A stretch of 39,299 bases of DNA from Streptomyces sp. SID12488 (lineage in GTDB: Bacteria > Actinomycetota > Actinomycetes > Streptomycetales > Streptomycetaceae), in the NCBI RefSeq assembly GCF_010548275.1, contig NZ_JAAGLT010000050.1:1-39299 (forward strand), written 5' to 3'. The notes beneath the pieces were generated by a model that saw only the letters and a list, made by a program, of their open reading frames with translations, was not told where the DNA came from and ran no database searches. Position 1 is the first letter of the stretch, and the number at the start of each line of letters is the position of its first letter. Position numbers and translations under genes: made by a program. Of the stretch, positions 14,828-22,372 are shown piece by piece.

Positions 14828-15834
14828 GCAAGCCGGTCAAGGCGGCGGTGTTCAGCGCTGGATCATGGGGGACCGCCTTCGGCATGGTGCTCGCCGACGC
14901 GGGCTGCGAGGTGACCCTGTGGGCCCGCCGCCCCGAACTCGCCGAGGCGATCAACTCCACGCGTACGAACCCGGACTACTTCCCGGGGGTCGAACTCCCG
15001 GAGAACCTCCGCGCCACCGCTGATCCGGCACAAGCCGCGCGCGACGCCGATTTCACGATACTCAGCATCCCCTCGCAGACCCTGCGCGGGAACCTCGCCG
15101 AGTGGACGCCCCTGCTCGCCCCCGACACGGTCCTCGTGTCCCTCATGAAGGGCGTCGAGCTCGGCTCCGCGATGCGGATGAGCGAGGTCATCGAGGACGT
15201 CGCCAAGGTGGGCCAGGACCGCATCGCGGTCGTCACGGGCCCCAACCTCGCCCGGGAGATCGCCGCCCGGATGCCGGCCGCCGCCGTGGTCGCCTGTACG
15301 GACGACGCCGTGGCCCAGCGCCTCCAGAGCGTGTGCCACACCCCGTACTTCCGCCCGTACACCAACACCGACATCATCGGCTGCGAACTCGGCGGCGCGG
15401 TCAAGAACGTGATCGGGCTGGCCGTCGGTATCGCCGACGGCATGGGCCTCGGCGACAACACGAAGGGGTCGCTCATCACGCGCGGCCTTGCCGAGACCGC
15501 CCGCCTCGGCCTCGCGATGGGCGCCGACCCGCTCACCTTCGCCGGACTCGCGGGCCTGGGCGACCTGGTGGCGACCTGCTCCTCGCCCCTCTCCCGCAAC
15601 CACACCTTCGGCACCAACCTCGGCAGGGGAATGACCCTCCAGGAGACCATCGCGGTCACCAAGCAGACCGCCGAGGGCGTCAAGTCCTGTGAGAGCGTGC
15701 TGGATCTGGCCCGCAGGCACGGCGTCGACATGCCGATCACGGAGACCGTCGTCGGCATCGTGCACGAGGGCAAGCCGCCCGTCGTCGCCCTCAAGGAACT
15801 GATGTCGCGCAGCGCCAAGCCCGAACGACGCTGA
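14824..15834 (+). CDS. gpsA: Glycerol-3-phosphate dehydrogenase [NAD(P)+]
   Basis: 336 aa from GTG 14824, overlapping the acyltransferase stop by four bases. It reduces dihydroxyacetone phosphate to sn-glycerol-3-phosphate, the backbone for phospholipids. Rossmann motif VFSAGSWGTAFG at residues 9-20 (Ser in place of the usual first Gly), SIPSQTLR, MKGVE, VVTGPNLARE, the catalytic-Lys region GGAVKNVIGLAVGIADG, then GLGDLVATCSSPLSRN with RN. The length is normal. It fits the preceding acyltransferase, which uses its product after first acylation. Confidence 0.97.
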   Translation: MSKPVKAAVFSAGSWGTAFGMVLADAGCEVTLWARRPELAEAINSTRTNPDYFPGVELPENLRATADPAQAARDADFTILSIPSQTLRGNLAEWTPLLAPDTVLVSLMKGVELGSAMRMSEVIEDVAKVGQDRIAVVTGPNLAREIAARMPAAAVVACTDDAVAQRLQSVCHTPYFRPYTNTDIIGCELGGAVKNVIGLAVGIADGMGLGDNTKGSLITRGLAETARLGLAMGADPLTFAGLAGLGDLVATCSSPLSRNHTFGTNLGRGMTLQETIAVTKQTAEGVKSCESVLDLARRHGVDMPITETVVGIVHEGKPPVVALKELMSRSAKPERR

Positions 15835-15851
15835 GCAACAGGGGTCTGCGG

Positions 15852-15884
15852 GCGCTGACTCAGCGCACTGCCACCGGGTACCCT
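15852..15884 (+). promoter_or_regulatory. Putative ddl promoter with a small palindrome
   Basis: CTGACT (15855-15860), 18 nt and TACCCT (15879-15884) resemble a promoter that would start about 2-3 nt before ATG 15894. The -35 lies in the perfect dyad GCGCTG/CAGCGC (15852-15857 and 15861-15866), so it could be an operator. Confidence 0.35.
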
Positions 15885-15893
15885 CAACCCGAT

Positions 15894-17051
15894 ATGAGCA
15901 CCGAGAACCTCCCCCAGAGCCCCGGGCAGCCGTCCCGCAAGCCGCGCGTGGCCGTCGTCTTCGGCGGTCGCAGCTCCGAACACGGGATCTCCGTGGTCAC
16001 CGCCGGCGCCGTGCTGCGTGCCATCGACCGGACGAAGTACGACGTCCTGCCGATCGGCATCACCCAGGACGGCCGCTGGGCGCTCACCGCCGACGAACCC
16101 GACCGCATGGCGATCGTCGACCGCAAGGCGCCGAACGTCGACCAGCTCGCCGAGTCGAGCGAGGGCGGCGTGGTGCTCCCGGTCGACCCCTCGAACCGTG
16201 AAGTCGTCTACAGCGAACCGGGATCGGTGCCCAAGGCCCTCGGCGAGGTGGACGTCGTCTTCCCCGTACTGCACGGCCCGTACGGCGAGGACGGCACCCT
16301 CCAGGGCCTGCTGGAGCTCTCCGGTGTCCCGTACGTCGGCGCGGGTGTGCTCGCCTCGGCCGTCGGCCAGGACAAGGAGTACATGAAGCGGGTGTTCACG
16401 TCGTTCGGCCTCAAGGTGGGCCCGTACGTGGTGATCCGGCCGCGTGAGTGGGAGCGCGACGAGTCGGCGGCCCGCAAGAAGATCATCGACTTCGCCGGCG
16501 AGCACGGCTGGCCGCTGTTCGTGAAGCCCGCGCGCGCGGGATCGTCGTTCGGCATCACCAAGGTCGATGAGCTGAGCGGCCTCGACGAGGCGATCGCCGA
16601 GGCCCAGCGGCACGACCCGAAGATCATCGTCGAGGCCGCGCTGCGCGGACGCGAGATCGAGTGCGGGGTGCTGGAGTTCGAGGACGGCCCGCGTGCCTCC
16701 GTACCCGCCGAGATCCCGCCCGTACAGGCGCACGCCTTCTACGACTTCGAGGCCAAGTACATCGACTCGGCCGACGGCATCGTCCCCGCCCCTCTCACAG
16801 AGGAGCAGACCGCGGAGGTCCGCCGCCTCGCGGTCGAGGCCTTCGACGCGGCATCCTGCGAGGGCCTCGTCCGCGCGGACTTCTTCCTCACCGAGGACGG
16901 CGAGTTCGTCATCAACGAGATCAACACGATGCCCGGCTTCACCCCGATCTCCATGTACCCGAGGATGTGGCAGGAGACGGGCGTGGACTACCCGGAACTG
17001 GTGGATCGGCTGGTGCAGGCGGCCCTGCGCCGCTCAACGGGCCTGAGGTAG
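15894..17051 (+). CDS. ddlA: D-alanine--D-alanine ligase
   Basis: 385 aa from ATG 15894. It makes D-Ala-D-Ala for peptidoglycan using ATP. Marks: RVAVVFGGRSSEHGISVVTA near 20-38, VFPVLHGPYGEDGTLQGLLE, the ATP-grasp LFVKPARAGSSFGITKV, RGREIECGVLE, DFEAKYID, and the metal site EFVINEINTMPGFTP near 345. Its N-terminus of about 18 residues (Asn/Pro/Gln-rich) is longer than in E. coli Ddl. It follows gpsA by 59 bp and appears to have its own promoter. A repeat element separates it from the convergent lipoprotein gene. Confidence 0.96.
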   Translation: MSTENLPQSPGQPSRKPRVAVVFGGRSSEHGISVVTAGAVLRAIDRTKYDVLPIGITQDGRWALTADEPDRMAIVDRKAPNVDQLAESSEGGVVLPVDPSNREVVYSEPGSVPKALGEVDVVFPVLHGPYGEDGTLQGLLELSGVPYVGAGVLASAVGQDKEYMKRVFTSFGLKVGPYVVIRPREWERDESAARKKIIDFAGEHGWPLFVKPARAGSSFGITKVDELSGLDEAIAEAQRHDPKIIVEAALRGREIECGVLEFEDGPRASVPAEIPPVQAHAFYDFEAKYIDSADGIVPAPLTEEQTAEVRRLAVEAFDAASCEGLVRADFFLTEDGEFVINEINTMPGFTPISMYPRMWQETGVDYPELVDRLVQAALRRSTGLR

Positions 17052-17056
17052 ACGTG

Positions 17057-17136
17057 CCCTGACAGGGGCGCGGGGCTGTATTCGATATGCGGCTCCGCCG
17101 CGTGGGCGCGACCAGCCACAACGGACCCGCACCCAA
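17057..17136 (+). repeat. Dispersed repeat, copy 2
   Basis: This begins CCCTGACAGGGGCGCGGGG (with a CCCTG-A-CAGGG hairpin) and continues through TCGATATGCGGCTCCGCCG to GACCAGCCACAACGGACCCG. It is recognisable as an intergenic repeat common in streptomycetes. GTATTCG (17078-17084) and CGAATAC (17150-17156) are inverted around its core. It sits between convergent genes. Confidence 0.75.
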
Positions 17137-17161
17137 CAACGCAACAGGTCGAATACGGCGC

Positions 17162-17668
17162 CTAGTCGGCAATCCCCTCAGGCACCGTCTTCTTAATGGC
17201 GGCAGCCAGATCAACAAGCGCCCCCGAGGTGTCCCTCCCCGACGGGACAGTCACCTCCACATAGGCAAGCCGCGACGAAGTAGTGAAGCGGGACGACCCG
17301 TCGTCCCGCTTCTCCATCAGCCACCCGACCCCGTTCACCTCACCGGCGACCGCCTTCGGATCGGATCCTGAGGCGACCTTGGGGTCCGTCATCTTGGGCG
17401 GCCGTACGACACCGCAGCGCAGTATGATCGCCGGGCTGCCCCAGCCCGCGGTCAGTGCGGACCGGGGCTCGGGGTCGTCGCGGCCCATGCCGTCCACCTT
17501 CGCCGGCAGTGCCTTGTCCAGGTTCCGGCACAGCTTCGTGGCCTTCCCGTCCGGCTCGGGAACCGTGACCGCGGCGCTGTCGTCTGCTGAGGAGCAGCCC
17601 GTGACGACGATCAACAGCGTGAGCACGGGCAGAGCGAGCGGCCGGTGACGGAAGAAGTTCACCGGCAC
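17162..17668 (-). CDS. DUF3515-type lipoprotein
   Basis: 168 aa from GTG 17668. Signal peptide with RHR near 7-9, hydrophobic LALPVLTLLIVV, and a lipobox ending in VTGC (Cys25), so a predicted lipid-anchored extracytoplasmic protein. The mature part (CRNLDKALPAKVDG, ALTAGWGSPAIILRCGV, GVGWLMEKRDDG, YVEVTVPSGRDTSGALVDLA) matches the actinobacterial DUF3515 family as I remember it. No function is known. It follows the Lrp-like gene by 14 nt. Confidence 0.88.
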   Translation of the reverse strand: MPVNFFRHRPLALPVLTLLIVVTGCSSADDSAAVTVPEPDGKATKLCRNLDKALPAKVDGMGRDDPEPRSALTAGWGSPAIILRCGVVRPPKMTDPKVASGSDPKAVAGEVNGVGWLMEKRDDGSSRFTTSSRLAYVEVTVPSGRDTSGALVDLAAAIKKTVPEGIAD

Positions 17669-17682
17669 AGGGTAGACGGGGG

Positions 17683-17916
17683 CTACAAGTGCACCACCGG
17701 GCAGGTAAGAGTGCGGGTGATGCCGTCCACTTGCTGGACCTTGGCGACCACCAGGCGGCCGAGATCGTCCACGGTGTCGGCCTGGGCGCGCACAATCACG
17801 TCGTACGGTCCTGTCACGTCCTCGGCCTGGGTCACCCCCGGAATCTTGCTGATCGTCTCGGCGACGGTCGAAGCTTTACCGACCTCGGTCTGGATCAGGA
17901 TGTACGCCTGTACCAC
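17683..17916 (-). CDS. Stand-alone Lrp/AsnC ligand-binding domain protein
   Basis: 77 aa. The start GTG 17916 follows GGAGG at 4 nt, and upstream in-frame codons are non-coding in character. The sequence is just the RAM/Lrp effector domain: VVQAYILIQTEVGKASTVAE, then ISKIPGVTQAEDVTGPYDVI and DLGRLVVAKVQQVDGI. There is no helix-turn-helix. Such single-domain proteins form amino-acid-binding oligomers and may modulate full-length Lrp proteins. It is first in a two-gene operon with the DUF3515 lipoprotein. Confidence 0.92.
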   Translation of the reverse strand: MVQAYILIQTEVGKASTVAETISKIPGVTQAEDVTGPYDVIVRAQADTVDDLGRLVVAKVQQVDGITRTLTCPVVHL

Positions 17917-18133
17917 GGAACCTCCAGGGCGGCCACGAGGATCATGTGGGGAAAAGGAACGCCACGGTATCGCGTCGCCACGCGCCACGGGGAGACCCGC
18001 GGCGACCGGGAACCCGCACAGGGGTGCACACGCAGCACAGGTTGACGGTCACCTCGACCGTACAGAGGTCCGCGTGGCCTCGCGACCGGGCAGGGACAGC
18101 AACGGGGACAGCACCAGAAGGGGACGTACGACT

Positions 18134-19099
18134 ATGAAGGGCACTGTGGGCGAACTGGGGGAGTTCGGGCTCATCAGGGAGCTCACCTCCCGGCTCACCA
18201 CCACCCCGGCGGTCCGGGTCGGCCCCGGCGACGACGCCGCCGTGGTCGCCGCGCCCGACCGCAGGGTCGTGGCGAGCACCGACATCCTTCTGGAAGGGCG
18301 GCACTTCCGCCGGGACTGGTCCACCGCGTACGACGTGGGCCGCAAGGCAGCCGCCCAGAACCTCGCGGACATCGCCGCCATGGGTGCGGTACCGACCGCG
18401 CTGCTCCTCGGCCTGGTCGTCCCTGCCGAACTCCCGGTCACCTGGCCCGTCGAACTGATGGACGGCCTGCGGGACGAGGCCCAGGTCGCGGGCGCCGCCG
18501 TGGTCGGCGGTGATGTCGTACGAGGGGACACGATCATGGTCTCCATCACCGCGCTCGGCGATCTGCGCAACCACGAGCCGGTCATCCGGGGTGGTGCCCG
18601 GCCCGGTGACGTCGTCGCAGTGACGGGTTGGCTGGGCTGGTCGGCGGCCGGATACGCGGTGCTCTCGCGCGGCTTCCGCTCGCCGCGCGCCTTCGTCGAG
18701 GCCCACCGTCGCCCCGAACCGCCGTACCACGCGGGCCCCGCCGCGGCCGGCCTCGGCGCGACCGCGATGTGCGACGTGAGTGACGGGCTGATCGCCGACC
18801 TCGGGCACATCGCGGAGGCCAGCAAGGTCCGTATCGACATCCGTTCGGGTGCGATCGACATCCCCACCCAGATGAACGACATCGGGCAGGCCGTCGGCGT
18901 CGACCCCATGCAGTGGGTACTCACCGGGGGCGAGGACCACGCGATCGTGGCGACCTTCCCGCCGGACGTGAAGCTGCCGGCCCGCTGGAAGGTGATCGGC
19001 GAGGTCCTCAACCCGTCGGCGCTGCCCCAGGTGACGGTCGACGGGGCGCCGTGGACCAGCAAGGGCGGCTGGGACCACTTCGCGGACATCGAGTCGTGA
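18134..19099 (+). CDS. thiL: Thiamine-monophosphate kinase
   Basis: 321 aa from ATG 18134, with AAGGGGA about 9 nt upstream. It phosphorylates thiamine monophosphate to thiamine diphosphate with ATP. Marks of the PurM/ThiL fold: VGPGDDAAVVAAP near 30-42, STDILLEGRHFR, KAAAQNLADIAAMGA, VVGGDVVRGD, CDVSDGLIADLGHIAE, and VLTGGEDHAIVATFP. There is no TPP-riboswitch-like sequence in the 217 bp upstream. The stop overlaps the thiD start (GTGA). Confidence 0.96.
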   Translation: MKGTVGELGEFGLIRELTSRLTTTPAVRVGPGDDAAVVAAPDRRVVASTDILLEGRHFRRDWSTAYDVGRKAAAQNLADIAAMGAVPTALLLGLVVPAELPVTWPVELMDGLRDEAQVAGAAVVGGDVVRGDTIMVSITALGDLRNHEPVIRGGARPGDVVAVTGWLGWSAAGYAVLSRGFRSPRAFVEAHRRPEPPYHAGPAAAGLGATAMCDVSDGLIADLGHIAEASKVRIDIRSGAIDIPTQMNDIGQAVGVDPMQWVLTGGEDHAIVATFPPDVKLPARWKVIGEVLNPSALPQVTVDGAPWTSKGGWDHFADIES

Positions 19100-19887
19100 C
19101 CGCGCTCCCGCGCGTCCTGACGGTCGCGGGCTCCGACTCCGGCGGCGGCGCCGGGATCCAGGCCGACCTGAAGACGATGCTGGCGCTCGGGGTGCACGGC
19201 ATGAGCGTGCTCACGGCGGTCACCGCGCAGAACTCCCTCGGCGTACAGGACGTTTGGGAGTTGCCGGTGGAGGCGGTGCGGGCCCAGTTCCGCAGTGTCG
19301 TCGACGACATAGGCGTGAGCGCGGTGAAGACCGGGATGCTCGCCTCGGCCGAACTGGTCGAGGCGGTCGCCGAGTTGATCGCGGCCACGGACGTGCCGGT
19401 GGTCGTCGACCCGGTGGGCGTCTCCAAGCACGGGGACCCGCTGCTGGCCGCGTCCGCACTGGATTCCGTACGCGTGAAACTGCTGCCGCTGGCGACCGTG
19501 GCGACCCCGAACCTCGACGAGGTGGCCCAGCTCACGGGCGTACGGGTCGCGTCGGAGGAAGAGTTGCGCGAGGCCGCGGCGGCCGTGCTGGCGTACGGGC
19601 CGAAGTGGGCGCTGATCAAGGGCGGCCATCTGCCGGGCGAGGCCGTCGACCTGCTCACGGACGGGTCCGAGGAGCACTGGCTGCGCGCCCCGCGTCACGA
19701 CAACCGGCACACGCACGGCACGGGCTGCACGCTGGCGTCGGCCATCGCGTCGGGGCTGGCGAAGGGTGAGTCGGTGCCTGCGGCGGTGGCGGCGGCGAAG
19801 GAGTACGTCACGGGGGCGATCGCGGCCGGGTTCGCGCTGGGGGGCGGGATCGGGCCGGTGGATCACGGGTGGCGGTTGCGGGCGTAG
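19096..19887 (+). CDS. thiD: Hydroxymethylpyrimidine / phosphomethylpyrimidine kinase
   Basis: 263 aa from GTG 19096, overlapping thiL by four bases. It phosphorylates HMP and HMP-phosphate to give HMP diphosphate, the pyrimidine half of thiamine. Ribokinase-fold marks: VLTVAGSDSGGGAGIQADLK, AVTAQNSLGVQ, VVVDPVGVSKHGDPLL, TPNLDEVAQLTG, IKGGHLPG, and the catalytic THGTGCTLASAIAS. The pairing with ThiL supplies both ends of thiamine diphosphate synthesis. Confidence 0.96.
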   Translation: MTALPRVLTVAGSDSGGGAGIQADLKTMLALGVHGMSVLTAVTAQNSLGVQDVWELPVEAVRAQFRSVVDDIGVSAVKTGMLASAELVEAVAELIAATDVPVVVDPVGVSKHGDPLLAASALDSVRVKLLPLATVATPNLDEVAQLTGVRVASEEELREAAAAVLAYGPKWALIKGGHLPGEAVDLLTDGSEEHWLRAPRHDNRHTHGTGCTLASAIASGLAKGESVPAAVAAAKEYVTGAIAAGFALGGGIGPVDHGWRLRA

Positions 19888-19944
19888 CCGACTTCTGTGG
19901 CTCGTGTGGTGTGACGTGACTCGCGTGCTGCGGGTACGGCAAAA

Positions 19945-19970
19945 AGCCGGTCCACCGAGGTGGACCGGCT
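19945..19970. terminator. Bidirectional terminator of thiD and rpmB
   Basis: AGCCGGTCCAC (19945-19955) and GTGGACCGGCT (19960-19970) form an 11-bp stem with a 4-nt loop. On the minus strand it is followed by TTTT, so it is a canonical Rho-independent terminator for rpmB. Confidence 0.9.
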
Positions 19971-20010
19971 CTGTGCAGCGAACCAGCAGTGGCCGCGCGC
20001 TAGCTGATCG

Positions 20011-20196
20011 TCAGCGCGAGACCTTGCCGGCCTTGATGCACGAGGTGCAAGCGTTCACGCGCTTCGGCGTCCCACTGACCACGGTACGTACGCGCTGGAT
20101 GTTCGGGTTCCAGCGACGGGGTGTACGGCGGTGCGAGTGGGAGATGCTGTTGCCGAAGCCCGGCCCCTTGCCGCAGACGTCGCAGTTGGCAGCCAC
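20011..20196 (-). CDS. rpmB: 50S ribosomal protein L28, zinc-binding form
   Basis: 61 aa from GTG 20196, with GGAGTGA upstream. MAANCDVCGKGPGFGNSISH, then RRTPRRWNPNIQ are L28 signatures. Cys5, Cys8, Cys50 and Cys53 form two CxxC pairs, so this is the Zn-containing (C+) type. Streptomycetes also carry a Cys-free paralogue induced in zinc shortage; that gene is not here. It is divergent from the DAK2 gene across 277 bp. Confidence 0.97.
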   Translation of the reverse strand: MAANCDVCGKGPGFGNSISHSHRRTPRRWNPNIQRVRTVVSGTPKRVNACTSCIKAGKVSR

Positions 20197-20473
20197 GGGT
20201 CACTCCAAAGACTTCAGATGCTCTTACGGGTTGATCCCGGCACGCCGAGATCAGGATCAGAGGATCTGAGTGGCAGTGCCAGGGAGAAGGCCCGATGTGC
20301 GACGACCATCTGGGATGGCCTTCTCGATCGGGCAACCGGAGCAGCATACAACGACTGCGCCGATACAACGAAACTACCATGGCTGATCAGGGCTTCACTC
20401 CAGGCCCCGGGCCACCCCGCATTCACCCGGGGTCTACGCTGCGTGCCACGTCCAGCAGCTCAGGGAGGCGCAG

Positions 20474-22201
20474 GTGCCGCAGGTGCCGCAGACATTCTTC
20501 GATGCTCTCGCGGTCCGCACCTGGTGCGGACTCGCGCTGGCCGCGCTCGGGCGGGCGCGCGAGGAGATCGACGCGATCAATGTCTATCCGGTCGCCGACG
20601 GGGACACCGGCACCAACCTGTATCTGACACTGGAGTCGGCGTGCGCGGCGGTCGAGGCCGCCTTCGCGGGGCATGAGGCAGGGGCCGGGCCGGGTGGTAC
20701 CTCCGGGGCTCCCGCGGTTCCCACGCTGGCCGACGCGACCCGGGCCATGGCCCACGGCGCGCTGATAGGGGCGCGCGGCAACTCCGGCACGATCCTGGCG
20801 CAGCTGCTGCGCGGCATGGCCCAGGTGCTGGCCGCCGAAGCGGACGGCGAGAGCGCCCACATCGACGGCCCCGGCCTGTGCCTGGCTCTGCGGCACGCGG
20901 CCGACGCCGCCCGGCAGGCCGTGGCCCACCCGGTCGAGGGCACGGTCCTCACGGTCGCCTCGGCCGCCGCCGACGCCGCGACGGAGGCCCAGGGCGACTG
21001 CGGGACGGTGGCCAGAGCGGCGTACGAGGGTGCCTCGGCCGCGTTGGCCGCCACCCCCGGCCAGCTGGCCGTCCTGGGGCGCGCGGGCGTCGTCGACGCG
21101 GGCGGGCGGGGCCTGGTGGCGGTGCTCGGGGCACTGGTGGAGACGTTCACGGGGGAGGTGCCCGGAGGTGGCGCGACGGGGGTTGCGGGGGCGGCACGCG
21201 TGCGCGTGCCGGTTCGGTCGGCGGTGGCCCCGGCGTCGGCTCCCGGCGGACCGGACGAGTGCGCGGACGACGACTCCGGGCCCGCCTTCGAGGTCATCTA
21301 CCTCCTGGAGGCCGAGGACGCGGCCGTCGGCCGGCTCCGGGAGCGGCTGGACCGGCTCGGGGACTCGCTCGTGGTGGTCGGGGGCGACGGACTGTGGAAC
21401 GTGCACGTCCACGTCGACGACGCGGGCGCCGCCGTGGAGGCCGGCGTCGAGGCAGGGCGGCCGTACCGGATCCGGATCACGCACTTCGGGATCGGTGACG
21501 TACACACCGGTGGCGTCGGACGGCCGCCCCGGGAGCGGGTGCAGCGGGCCGTCGTGGCCGTCGTGCCCGGGGTGGGGCTGGCCGGGCTGTACGGCGAGGC
21601 CGGCGCCACGACCGTGCTCGCGCGGCCCGGGGAGCCACCTGCGAGCGGGGAGCTCGTCGAGGCCGTACGGCGGGCCCACGCGCGTGAGGTCGTGCTGCTG
21701 CCCAACGACGCCGACCTGCGCCACACCGCCGCCGCGGCGGCCGAGCAGGCCCGCACGGAGGGCATCCGGGTGGCACTGATCCCGACCCGTTCGGCGGTCC
21801 AGGGCATCGCCGCGCTCGCCGTGCACGAACCGGAACGCCGGTTCGACGAGGACGTCGTCGCGATGACCTCGGCGGCCGGTGCGACCCGCTACGCCGAACT
21901 CGCCGTCGCGGAACGGCAGTCCTGGACGATGGCGGGTATCTGCCAGACCGGTGACGTCCTCGGCCTCATCGACGGCGACGTCGCCGTGATCGGCTCGGAC
22001 GTCACGGCCACCGCGGAGGCGGTCATCGACCGCATGCTCCAGGCGGGCGGCGAGATGGTCACCCTCGTCCTCGGCGACGAGGCGCCCGAGTCGATCGCCG
22101 CGCACCTCGAAGCGCGGGTGCGGGAGGGGTACCTCGCTGTCGACACCGTGGTGTACCGGGGGGGACGCCAGGGGGCGTTGCTGCTCATCGGGGTGGAGTG
22201 A
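20474..22201 (+). CDS. DAK2/FakA-like kinase domain protein
   Basis: 575 aa from GTG 20474, 5 nt after GGGAGG; a 9-bp tandem repeat (CAGGTGCCG) puts a second GTG at 20483. Residues about 10-205 are the DhaL/DAK2 nucleotide-binding domain: NVYPVADGDTGTNLY near 36-50 with the metal-binding Asp cluster, and GARGNSGTILAQLLRG. The remainder (FEVIYLLEAED, DSLVVVGGDGLWNVHVHVDD, then VAVVPGVGLAGLY and VVLLPNDADLR) resembles the middle and C-terminal parts of FakA, which phosphorylates fatty acids bound to FakB (DegV) proteins. No FakB gene is in the window. Older annotation would call it dihydroxyacetone kinase; the domain order favours fatty-acid kinase. Confidence 0.87.
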   Translation: MPQVPQTFFDALAVRTWCGLALAALGRAREEIDAINVYPVADGDTGTNLYLTLESACAAVEAAFAGHEAGAGPGGTSGAPAVPTLADATRAMAHGALIGARGNSGTILAQLLRGMAQVLAAEADGESAHIDGPGLCLALRHAADAARQAVAHPVEGTVLTVASAAADAATEAQGDCGTVARAAYEGASAALAATPGQLAVLGRAGVVDAGGRGLVAVLGALVETFTGEVPGGGATGVAGAARVRVPVRSAVAPASAPGGPDECADDDSGPAFEVIYLLEAEDAAVGRLRERLDRLGDSLVVVGGDGLWNVHVHVDDAGAAVEAGVEAGRPYRIRITHFGIGDVHTGGVGRPPRERVQRAVVAVVPGVGLAGLYGEAGATTVLARPGEPPASGELVEAVRRAHAREVVLLPNDADLRHTAAAAAEQARTEGIRVALIPTRSAVQGIAALAVHEPERRFDEDVVAMTSAAGATRYAELAVAERQSWTMAGICQTGDVLGLIDGDVAVIGSDVTATAEAVIDRMLQAGGEMVTLVLGDEAPESIAAHLEARVREGYLAVDTVVYRGGRQGALLLIGVE

Positions 22202-22214
22202 GAAGGGTGCGCGC

Positions 22215-22372
22215 AGGAGGGTTTCGCCCCCGCCGCCCCTACCCGTCCCTCCCCCAGAGGGGGGGACCCCCACTGGGGGCTGCCGCCCCCAGACCCCCGC
22301 TTCGGCCCTGAACGGGCCTCGTCCTCAAACTCCCCCAGAGGGGGCCCCCAGACGGGCTGAATATGCCTGGAC
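22215..22372. repeat. Second dispersed intergenic repeat, C/G-run rich
   Basis: This sequence between convergent genes (GGGTTTCGCCCCCGCCGCC, nested CCCCCAG/CTGGGGG inverted repeats, CCCAGACCCCCGCTTCGGC, CCTCGTCCTCAAAC and GGACGGGCTGAA-like ends) resembles a repeat common in streptomycete genomes. Several hairpins form and probably terminate both flanking genes. Confidence 0.6.

Noticed and set aside
14835..14870. GpsA inactivation because of Ser in place of the first Rossmann Gly
   Set aside because: All other motifs are intact, and I recall the same SAGSWG variant in other streptomycete GpsA proteins.
18000..18133. Possible TPP riboswitch before thiL
   Set aside because: None of the conserved TPP-aptamer core elements are visible, and the leader is too short for a clear aptamer.
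20423..22273. 616-codon minus-strand frame opposite the DAK2 gene
   Set aside because: Repetitive Gly/Arg/Asp composition, no domain, runs through the ribosome-binding site of the real gene.
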